Positions 54,858 through 64,000 of a DNA stretch of 64,000 nucleotides are shown here, one piece after another; within the stretch, counting starts at the first letter, position 1, and each line of letters opens with the position of its first letter. A program made the translations under genes and the position numbers. Source of the stretch: Tetrahymena elliotti 4EA (Eukaryota; Ciliophora; Oligohymenophorea; Hymenostomatida; Tetrahymenidae); NCBI GenBank assembly GCA_000231825.2, contig JH720368.1, positions 62,001-126,000 of the forward strand. The letters run 5' to 3'. The notes beneath the pieces were generated by a model. The model was not told where the DNA came from. It worked only from the letters and a program-made list of their open reading frames with translations, and did no database searches.

Positions 54858-55441
54858 AAATATTATAAAAAATTTTTGTGTTCATATTTAATACATTTTA
54901 AATGAAAAAACTTAAATTTTTTTCGTTTTTTTAATATTATTTATAATTTTAACAAAAAGAAAATAAATCATATTTTACTAAAAACCAAAATTTTTACATA
55001 TTTTACTAAAAACCAAAATTTTTACATATTTTACTGTTCATCTTTAAATGTTAAAGTTTAACTTTTCAGTTAGGTCAAACAAAGAAATCAACAATTTTAT
55101 TTTAAAAATTACTTTAATTCAAAAAAAAGAAGATTTGTTTTGAATAAATATTTTTTTCAAAAATTCATGTTTATTAAATTCTGCTGCTTAATTTAAAGAA
55201 GATTCTTTTTTACTTTATTTCCTTAAATTAATGGATAAATTAGTGAGTAAAGAATTTATTTAAAATAACTAATATTGGTTCTAATTTTTTTGATTAGAAA
55301 TCTAACGTATTTTACCTTTATTTATATTGCCTAAAAAGTAAATCAAACTTCACTAGCTACACAAAAAATCCCTTAAAAAAAAAAATTAATTTATCACAAA
55401 AATTTAAAAAGGATTAAAAAAGTAAAATAATTAAAAAAAAA
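54858..55441. other. Intergenic
   Basis: AT-rich, with a short tandem repeat at 54971-55035 (separate entry). No ORF. Confidence 0.5.
54971..55035. repeat. 28-bp tandem repeat, 2.3 copies
   Basis: Perfect units at 54971-54998 and 54999-55026 (tattttactaaaaaccaaaa then tttttaca) plus 9 bp of a third copy. Confidence 0.95.
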
Positions 55442-55923
55442 TGGTTTCAAGATTATTCAAATCCTTATCTACTAATCCGATTTTAAACTTGCACTCCTAT
55501 TTTTTACCTAGACATTCATTTACCCAAAAATTACTATTTTGAATAAACTGTCCCAGAAAATTATTAAGGATTAATATATTTGTATGATGGAGAAGCATTA
55601 GCTGGATAGAATGAAGTAAGAATAAAATAATATTAAGCAGCTTCTTTTAGTGTATAAGCAGATAACAAAGTAAATATAAAATCAGGAAATCAAGGAGCCA
55701 AATTAGTTTTTTTAGCAGGACAACCAATTCATGAATAAGTTTATAATAATAATTAATTTTTCTATCACATTAAAAGGATGGTTTAAAATAAATTTTAGAG
55801 AATTATGGTTAAAGGAAAAATGGCTTTGAAAATTGTAAAACTTGGAGTTCTAAAATTTAAAATTCTATTCCAGAAGAAAATAGGTAAGAATACTTAGGTC
55901 TTTTATTTGCATACAAGGATTGA
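55442..55923 (+). pseudogene. Pirin-family relic, N-terminally truncated and frameshifted
   Basis: A TGA-free frame from 55442 reads TPIFYLDIHLPKNYYFEQ, VPENYQGLIYLYDGEALAG, GAKLVFLAGQPIHEQV and YNNNQFFYHIK. At about 55772-55777 similarity jumps to another frame: DGLKQILENY, NGFENCKTWSSKIQNSI, then TGA at 55921-55923. These match in order the C-terminal cupin half of pirins (T-P-x-x-Y-L-D; E-G/D-G-x-x-x-G; L-x-x-A-G-x-P; N-G-F-E-x-x-x-x-W). The N-terminal cupin with the metal-binding His/Glu motif was not found upstream, and no usable start is in frame. Truncation plus a frameshift suggests a decaying copy. A short sequencing indel could explain the frameshift but not the missing half. The ATG at 55441 is in a different frame that stops early. 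Confidence 0.7.
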
Positions 55924-56408
55924 TTATTTATTAGCATTACAATTTAATGAGTAGAAGGTGAGTCGTTTCAGCATTCAAAACTTAAAAATTAATTCATTAA
56001 GATTAATTAAAAATATAGTATTTATTAAGGTAAAGAATATTTGATAGAAATTTTATTTGCTGTTTATTATCAAATAATAATGAATTAAATAATTATAGTT
56101 TTATGCTAATTTTATTTTTTATTTGAATGACTATTGGTAGTCGTTTTATAGAGAGGGAAGACTTTGTTTTTTAAAAAATTTGTATTTATTTCTTTCTCTA
56201 AGTAAAAGTAAAAAAATCTTATTAAATAAAAAATTATTAAATGATATCTATCTTCAACTTATTAATTATTATTTTATTCAATATCAAGAAAGATTCTATA
56301 TAATTTATATAATTGAACTGACACAAAAATTTAATTAATATAATATTTCTTATTTTTTTCAGAGGATTTAAGAAGTTCAACGAATAAATAATTACGCACT
56401 TAAAGATC
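55924..56408. other. Intergenic
   Basis: AT-rich spacer, 5' flank of the TBC-like gene. Nothing is recognised. Confidence 0.5.
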
Positions 56409-59400
56409 ATGAGTACTTAAGCAAATAAACAAATATCAGATTAGTGGTTGAAAGGTGTCAAACGCGAAGAATATGACAGTTGGATCAATGGTGCATTTGG
56501 TGTTGTATGGCTTCATTTTATTATAAAAGAAATTAATATTCATAAATATAAAAATGTTATCTCTAAAGCAAGCAAAAGCAAGCCAAAGCAAAAATATAGA
56601 GCCCAAAGAAATGACAGTTAGAAAAAATGAAGAATTCAAGAAATTTAAACTTGAAACAGATTAAGTTGGTGGACAAAACTTTTATATCTTAAAGAGTGGT
56701 AAGAAATATTAATATTACTTACCTAATAAATGAAATTGTTAAACATGAAACAAATTATGAAAAGGTAAAATTGGTGGAAAATAATTAGAAAGGAATATAT
56801 TATTTAGAAACGTGACCATAATCCAATCAAGTATATTTCATAGATAAGTAAATATAATTAATTTATGTCTTAATAATAATAAAAAGAGGAATCAGGTGGC
56901 AAAACTGTTGAAAAGGAGTTAGGTAAAGTTCAAAAGATAGAAAAGGCAGAAGTAAATTTATATTGATTTATTTTTTATCTATTGACCAACTCTTACAGTT
57001 GCTTAAATCGATTATTATAAAAATATTATTTTACTTTAATTTATACAATAATAGAATAAATTTAAAGGAAAGCATGAAAATAAACAAGTCTTGCTAGCTA
57101 CTGTTTTAAAGGAGGGTACTGATAAACCTAGATAATTGTATATTTTATGCGAAAATGCTGATATCAGTAGCAAGATTAAATCCCATTTTATCATTCATCA
57201 AGATAAGGCTAAAAATAGTTTCACCACAATTTAAACAAGATTTGCTACTAGATTCAAATACTTCTTAGCTAATAAGTTTAGATAGAATATTAAAAACTAT
57301 GCGGAGTATTTAAAGGTTTAGGAAGAAAAAAATAAAAGTTAGTAGAGAAAAACCTTTGAAAGTATGTTTAAAGGATTTGATAGAAAATGCATAGATGAAG
57401 TTATTTAAAAATGGAAAAAGGAATCTCAATTAGCTAAACAAGCTGAAAATGACGCAAATTTATAGGAGTAGTAGAGATAAAGAAAATTAGAAAATGAAAG
57501 AAGATATTAAATATTAAGATCAAGTGAAGTTCTTAAATAAGTTGATTAACGCTAGTTGAAAATTGCTATGAACAGTGCTATTTTTTCTGCAAAACAAAGA
57601 TAATTAGAAGAAGAAAAAACTACAAAAGTAAAAAGATCCAAAAATGAAAAAAAATTACATTTACAATTTAGCTAGCTTGTATTATCATAATCTTTAAGGA
57701 TGATAAGACCCATACTTGATGTCTACTATATTGTCAATAAAAGCATAGTCAAATATGATGTGTATTAAAACGTTAACGAATAGGCAGTACTAGTAAGTCC
57801 AGGTTAGCAAGCTGCACCTGAAGAGTTAGTTAGAAAAATTAATGGTTAAAACTTTTTACAAGAATCTCAATCAGAGGAACTATTTTAAATGATTTTCACT
57901 GCTAAAATGCATTCTAAGATGAGTGATTATAGCTATTTATGGAACCTTGAGCCATATGATGGTTTTCAGACAACTAGTTAAGTAAGAATTTCAATTAATT
58001 TGTTAACAATAAAAATTGATCCATTTAAATGTTTAGTTATTTTATTTGATGAATTAAATTAAAACTAAATGAAATGTCCATTCTATTAGCATTATTAACT
58101 GTATTTTTAATTAAAGCAATTGAAAGACGATACAATATAATTTGGTGATCTCAGTTAGTGTGAAAAGGATACATTAAAAATCAGTCTTTATGATGAGATG
58201 AATAGATAAAAGAAATATGTAACATATATTACTGTTTCTGATCTTATTAGCGCTTAAACCTCCAGTAAAATTATTATCTAAAATAAATATCAAATAACAA
58301 ATTTAATATAGCAAAATAGATTTGGTTGAATTTGTCTCTTGAAACTCTCAAAAATTATAATACTAAAGTTTTATTGAAAGCTAATATCTTTAGGACACCT
58401 ACCATCAAAAGTTAAGTTCACAATTCTTTCAATGAATACTTAGAAAAGTTTGGTGAATAACAATTTGAGATGGTTGACCCTATCTATTTAATTCCTCTAA
58501 TAAACCTCTCCCTCATTAGATAATCTATGATTTACTTTTTAGAAAAGTTAATTGATGAAGGTCTTGGCTCAACTAGTTCTATTAAGTTGCTATAATTCTT
58601 AATAGATGTGATTGAATAGAAAGATGAAGTATAATATCCTTAGGACATATCAGATCGTAACTATTTCATTTCTAAATAACTTTAATTAATTGTTATATTT
58701 TTTTAAAGCATACATTTATAAGGATTTCAGAAAGATTTTCTATGAATCAATATCAATGCACTTGACTTCATCTTATGCTAAGAATGTAGATTTTTTAAAA
58801 AAATGAAATATTCATTAAACCAATATAAATTCTTATCACTAAAAAGGTCTTACTCCAAGAAGATCACCAACAAGAGCTTCTTGAAAAAATTGGCTAACCT
58901 GATTCAAAATTCATCCATAAAATTATCAAAGAAATAAACAAAACTAAAACCTAAATTAGTTATGAAGATTTGAAGAGACTTTTTATTTTTGGTGTCCCAA
59001 GTAGATTTAGATGTCTTTATTGGTCTAATTTCCTTCACATCAATAGTATCATTAAAGAAGATATAGTAAATATTGAAATTTTTTAACTTTATTTTAATAT
59101 TCTTTTCTTTTCAAAAGGAAAGATAAAATGAGGGTTTTGTCAAAAATAATACTCAAGAAGATGCTGAGGATGATTTAGTCTAAAGATATTAATTCTATTA
59201 ATCTCTGCCAGAAATACCTTGCTCCAAATCATTCCTATTTGATGATTAAGATTAATATGACATTATGGGTAAATGGCATGCAGACAACTTAGAAAATATT
59301 CTAATTTCATTTACCAGTTATTTGAAGCATCACAGAATTGTAGATTTAACTTATGAAGATAGACTTAGATTTATTTTATACAGATTTATTTAAAGAGTTT

Positions 59401-60443
59401 ATATATGCTTATACCCTACTTTCATGAAAACAGAAGAAAATTTACATGCTGGTTTCTTCTAGCATGATAAACAAAAATCTAAACTTTAAATGGCTTTGAA
59501 AAAAATAGACTAAAATGATTTCACTAAGGATGAATAGTATTATAAGGAATAAGTTATTAGAGCAGAAATCTTTTGGTTTTCAGTTGCTTTCTATAACCTT
59601 TACTTTAAGCAATTAATTGTTATGGATAATGAAAAAGGCCTTGAAGCAATGAAGGTCAGATTGGCTACAGGTATAGTAGCTTATGAGACTATGTTAAATC
59701 CTCATTCAAAATTAATGATTCAATAAAATCAATTGCAAGATGATATTAAATAATAATGGTTTATCTAAAGTACCAATTTCTTCTAAAATGTCTTTTAAAG
59801 CTTTAACTTCACTAAAATTTTGGATATAGTCGTCTTTGAATTCGGTATGAATTTAATGGATGGATTTGAAAATGCTATCCTTGCTTGCTTTATTACCCTC
59901 TTAGATAGAGTTAAATTAGATGGTATTATAAATCAATCTTAACTTGAAAATGCATTTATAACTGAAGGCTTATTCTTATAACAAAGTTTCTTTGTAGAAC
60001 TCTATAAAAACATTTAAATTATCTAAAAAGGATTTGATAAGTAGTTGATTGAAAGATAATTACAAAACTTGCATTTCAATTAATTTGGAGATCTCTATTT
60101 ACCTAAAGAAGAGAATGAAAAGAATTTTTAGATTGACAAGGAAATATTAGAAACCTTATAAACTTCAAATAATAGAACACTTGATTTAGCAAATTATCCA
60201 TAAGGAAATGAAGCCAGTTAACATAACTAGAATTTATCTCCTCAGAAAAAGCAAAGAATTGTGAATGTTAAATCACCTTTTTAAGTAAACAGAAAAGATT
60301 TCTTGGAAGAAGATATCGAAAATGATCAAGAAAAACTCAATCCTACTAAGAATTATTTAGTAGCTCACAAATACAAATTTAATGATGATTCATTGAATGA
60401 AAAAAATAATGGAAGAGAAGAAAAATTTAACAAGATTATTTGA
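56409..60443 (+). CDS. TBC (Rab-GAP)-like domain protein, probably catalytically degenerate
   Basis: Ten-exon model: 56409-56499, 56600-56698, 56765-56847, 56889-56951, 57055-57981, 58117-58264, 58312-58656, 58709-58785, 58847-59065 and 59118-60443; 1125 aa, all phases consistent. The first four exons are the least certain. Residues about 130-400 are charged helices (EEEKTTKVKRSKNEKK). From about 655 a TBC-like region starts with LKRLFIFGVPSRFRCLYWSNF (G-V-P..R-x3-W as in TBC motif A) and continues as a helical domain (DRLRFILYRFIQRVYICLYP; LDIVVFEFGMNLMDGFENAI). The usual IxxDxxR Arg finger and YxQ Gln finger are not visible, so GAP activity is doubtful. The C-terminus is disordered (SPQKKQRIVNVKSPF). 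Membrane traffic or scaffold role is inferred only from the domain. Confidence 0.68.
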
Positions 60444-61773
60444 ATTATTCATCCATTAATTGATATAACCATCTATCTATCATAATAATAATTTTTTATC
60501 TTAATTTAGAGATAGAATTTATTATATTTTTGTAATTTTATCTTTTTATTCAGATTTACTTATTTTTTATCTTTACCATGAAAATATTTTTAAATTTTCT
60601 TCTCTTAACAATAAATAATATTTAATTATATTTATTAAACAAAATTTTCCTATGAAAAGTAACCACTTAATTATTTAAGTTTAAACATTTTTTACTTTTA
60701 ATATCTATTTTCCATAAATTGCTGATTAAAATTAATTAATTTTATTTGGGAGAAACTATTATTAAACGGGGTTAATAATAATTTTTCCTTAATTTTTAAC
60801 TCATAAAAAACTAAAATCATTAAGACACATTCATACATTGGAATAGTAGATAAATTAAAAAAAAATTTTTAGATATTTTTTTATTTTTTAAGTATTCGAT
60901 TACATTTTCAAATTAATACCAATTAAATGGATTAATTGATTAAGATGATAATTAAGTGATAATTTATATTATAGCAAGGTGCAATTTAAAAATATAGTGG
61001 TTGGCACACCACTTTTTATAAAATATTTTAAAATATAAATAATTAAAAAATTTAATTTTTAATTTTAGCTTTTTTATTAAATACTTTAAGAATAGAAAAA
61101 AATTAATTATGGTATTAAAATATCCTAAATAAAATAAAGAAAAACAGTCAATTTCAAAAAATTTAAACATACTATTTACAAAATTTTTAAATTAAAAAAT
61201 ATTTTGAGATAAAAACTTTAAAGATGAATTTTTTATTTTTACTAATTATTTTAAAAATAATTTATCATGCTTTTAATTAATTTAAATTGCGTTTTTACTG
61301 AATATTAGAAATTATTATTTAAATTTAGGATTGGTAAAAGTAAAAAGAATATATTCATTTTATTATTCAAAAAAATAAATTAACTTTATTTTTCCAAAAA
61401 GAATGGAAGTTCTTTGTTAAAATTATTATTAAATACAATCATAATAAAATGTATTATCAATCAAATTCTAATAATATTATCTTTTTCTTGCTATTAACAT
61501 TAAAAATTTTTGTAAAGAATTTGGATTTATGGGAACAAAATATATTTATTATTTATGAAGGTAAAATTAAAAAAAGAGAAAATAAAGCATGAAAATTTAT
61601 ATGAGCTTAAACAAATTTTAATTTTAAAGTATCATAATGATAATATATTATTGATAAAAAACTTTGTAATATTGTCTTAATTTTTATAAACTAATTGTAT
61701 TTATTTATTTAATCAACATTAGTAATTAAAAATTTTATAAAATGCCAAAATAAGTTTGAAAGGATTTTTAACC
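60444..61773. other. Intergenic between convergent genes
   Basis: 1.3 kb, AT-rich, without a supported feature. The - strand frame near 60964 is Phe/Lys-rich chance sequence. Confidence 0.5.
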
Positions 61774-63270
61774 TCATTAATCATATCTCAAAATTTCAAA
61801 TTTAACAGGCACAAATTTTTCAAGGAATTCAGGTTTATTTAAGGCAAGTATGAATCTATGAATAGATCTAAGATGGATTTCAAAATTAGATATTTTGCTA
61901 GAGTTCATTAAGTAAATTAAACTAAAGTTTTCATAAAAATCTAGGGCCAAATTTTTTAGTATCCATTTATAGTTTTTAATTTGATCAGAATCTTACTTGA
62001 ATACTGTGAAAGCTCTGATGAATAAAGTCTTATTTTCCAATTTAGCATCATATTATAGCCAATCTTAAAAATGGTTTTTGCTTTATATATCACTTTTGAA
62101 TATTTCGTTGCTCAATTTATCTTAGAAATGTTGATTGTACATAATAAATCTTATAAGAGTGCAACCAAAATTTTTAAATACATTTTTATGCTTGCTTTAT
62201 CTATATTTATTATCTTAGGTAGATTTTTATCTTGGCTTCTTACCATCCTCTTTATAAACCAATTTAATTTTCCTAGAAAAGGCATTAGAAGGACTTTGAT
62301 CATTAGTATTAGTATTAGTAGTAGTAGTAGTAATATTAGTATTAGTGTTGTTTGTAGTAGGTAATTTGGCAGAACTATTATTAAGGTTTATTTCTCTTTT
62401 ATCATTTTTCTCATTAGTTGGCTATTGCTGATCATTGTTAGTATTGTTTTCTGTATTGTAGTTACAATTTTCTCCTAATGTATTAGCACTTTTTGGATAA
62501 TCTCCATTTAGTTATTATTTTTCAGATTAATCATTACTTTCATAAATATCCATGTCATCATCACTTCTTACTTACTAATTTAGTTATATTTATGAATCAA
62601 TCAAAGATCTATTACCTAAATCAAAAATCTAAGGCTAAAGTGAAGAGTTCTAAATACTTCTGGCTATATCAGAGACTCTAGAAGGATTCTTATCAAAATA
62701 AATCTTGGACACTGCGAATAAATTATGAGAATTAGTCATAAAATTTTAAAAATTTTAAAAATAGTTTCTACTAAATTATATATTATCTTAATAGCTATTT
62801 CTGAAACCAGATATTTATAGATTAGGATCTTGATAAATATTATCTTAAACCTCAGCTCCCAAACTTCTGTTGAACCCAGCTTGTTGATATATTATATTAG
62901 GATGCACAATTCCTCCATAAATTTATTAATTCTGATTATCATTATTTATTTTTTAAGACTCAATCAAGCTTTAAAACAATTAACCCTAGTTTTATATTAC
63001 ATGATGTAATTATCCACTTTTATCTAGGTAATTGGACCTAACCATTTAGAATTTACTTATATTGTTAACATTTGGAGCTGCATCTTAATTTTCTTTATAA
63101 TTAATTGAGTACCCTAAAACAGGATTGAATTATTAATTTTCTGGTATTTGATTTCTTGTATTGTCAATAATAGGTTGTTTTTCATTTTTATCACTTAAGA
63201 TTTTTAAATATTCTTATTTTTAGGCTTGATCGGGCCTTAATTTTAAATTGAGCTACTTTCCTAAAGACAT
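61774..63270 (-). CDS. Asn/Gln-rich protein with conserved-looking C-terminal helical domain
   Basis: Single exon, 498 aa, ATG at 63270-63268, TGA at 61774-61776. Residues 1-330 are Asn/Gln/Ser-rich, with an (Asn-Thr)n tract coded by the microsatellite at 62307-62347. From about residue 350 the sequence changes character: a basic patch (KEDGKKPRQKSTQ) leads into about 140 residues with strong hydrophobic periodicity (FGCTLIRFIMYNQHF, HFQDWLQYDAKLENKTLFIR, YKWILKNLALDFYENFSLIYL, IHRFILALNKPEFLEKFVPV). This looks like a folded helical domain, but I cannot name it. Two + strand frames here are shadows. Confidence 0.75.
62307..62347 (-). repeat. Trinucleotide microsatellite coding Thr/Asn
   Basis: Attagtattagtagtagtag-type repeat on the + strand; on the coding (-) strand it gives alternating ACT and AAT codons (Thr/Asn tract) in the Asn/Gln-rich gene. 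Confidence 0.9.
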
Positions 63271-64000
63271 TTTAGTTAAGATTTATAATTATTTTTAAGG
63301 ATTTTTTATGCTATTTTAAAATAAACTCTTTGTTTCTTGACTTATTTTCTATATGGATTTTATAATAATTTAATTTATTTATGCATTTCTTCAAAAATCA
63401 AATAGCAATTTATAAAGTAATTTATTCTAATAAAATAAGCAAACACTTTCTCTAAATTTTTATCTATTCGATTTGATTATATCTCCATCACACAACTCAA
63501 CAAGATATTTAATAACTAATAAATTAGGTAGATGTTCTAATTTTTGTTAACACAAACCATCGTTAGTTAATTCAATATTTAAGAGTTAAAAAATTAATGT
63601 GCGTTAGATTTATACTTAACACTATTTGTGCTTGAAATTAAATTAATTATTATATATTTTATTAATAAATTGAAAGATTACTATCATTTGTTGAGTAAAA
63701 AAGTTTTTATTCAGTGAAAGTTTTTTTTATTTTTCTAAATTTTAAAATTAAGGTTTTTATAAGGCAGCTATTCATTTTATTTTAAAATTTTATAAAATTT
63801 AAATATCTATTTATAATAATTGATCATAAACTTGATTAAGTCTCTTTAAAATGTATTACAAACTGAAAATCTTTTAAAAATCTATTTGAATTAATTTCTT
63901 TTTTAAGTTGTGTGAAAGCCTCTTACCTAAATTAATATAGAATAAAAAAGACAAACTTATTCTTTTTTGATAGATATTTCAGGCAATACTGTTCAAATTG
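63271..64000. other. Gene-free right end
   Basis: 5' flank of the Asn/Gln-rich gene, then AT-rich DNA to the window edge. No supported gene or telomere repeat. Confidence 0.5.

Overview
The window is nuclear DNA from an oligohymenophorean ciliate and looks like Tetrahymena or a close relative. It is very AT-rich. Long readable frames run through in-frame TAA and TAG, which must be read as glutamine, and stop only at TGA. Conserved proteins (ATP synthase beta, ribosomal proteins, a protein kinase) make sense only under that code. Most introns are short (about 40-140 nt), AT-rich and GT..AG, but two exceed 1.1 kb. A standard-code ORF scan chops every real gene into pieces. I rebuilt gene models by hand under the TGA-only code and used splice sites that keep frame and family consensus. 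No telomere repeat, tRNA, rRNA, CRISPR array or bacterial-type operon was seen.

Layout. 1-1.8 kb: gene-poor. 1.8-7.6 kb (+): giant coiled-coil protein with an axonemal dynein light chain p28-type domain. 8.3-12.4 kb (-): single-exon degenerate-kinase/TPR protein. 13.3-16.2 kb (-): B-box, coiled-coil, WD40 protein split by a 1.17 kb intron and ending in a CaaX-like tetrapeptide. 17 kb: orphan leucine-rich open frame. 18.5-19.3 kb (-): six-exon mitochondrial ribosomal protein uL11m. 20.3-24.4 kb (-): protein with five CCCH zinc fingers, WD40-like segments and an Arg/Gly/Asn-rich tail, including a fresh 222-bp tandem duplication. 24.6-25.2 kb (-): small cysteine-rich, probably GPI-anchored surface protein. 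26.7-27.4 kb (+): deoxynucleoside kinase. 29.3-32.1 kb (+): PH-domain CaMK-like kinase.

32.9-34.2 kb (+): two small uncharacterised genes. 35.2-36.7 kb (+): ribosomal-L1-domain nucleolar protein. 37.6-38.5 kb (-): two-TM, Gln-tailed protein. 39.3-44.4 kb (-): 1640-aa Asn/Gln-rich protein with five tandem repeats. 46.6-49.6 kb (+): mitochondrial ATP synthase beta; its first intron carries a strongly self-complementary ncRNA candidate. 50.7-51.6 kb (-): mitochondrial ribosomal protein uS17m. 52.7-54.9 kb (+): nine-exon coiled-coil protein. 55.4-55.9 kb (+): frameshifted, N-terminally truncated pirin relic. 56.4-60.4 kb (+): ten-exon TBC-like protein. 61.8-63.3 kb (-): Asn/Gln-rich orphan.

The genes are independent units on both strands. 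Three serve mitochondria (uL11m, uS17m, ATP synthase beta), but they are 30 kb apart and unlinked in arrangement. The rest are cytoskeletal/coiled-coil, signalling or ciliate-specific proteins. The most interesting items are the structured element in the ATP synthase intron, the B-box/WD40/CaaX protein, the duplicating zinc-finger gene, the pirin relic and the degenerate kinase and TBC proteins.
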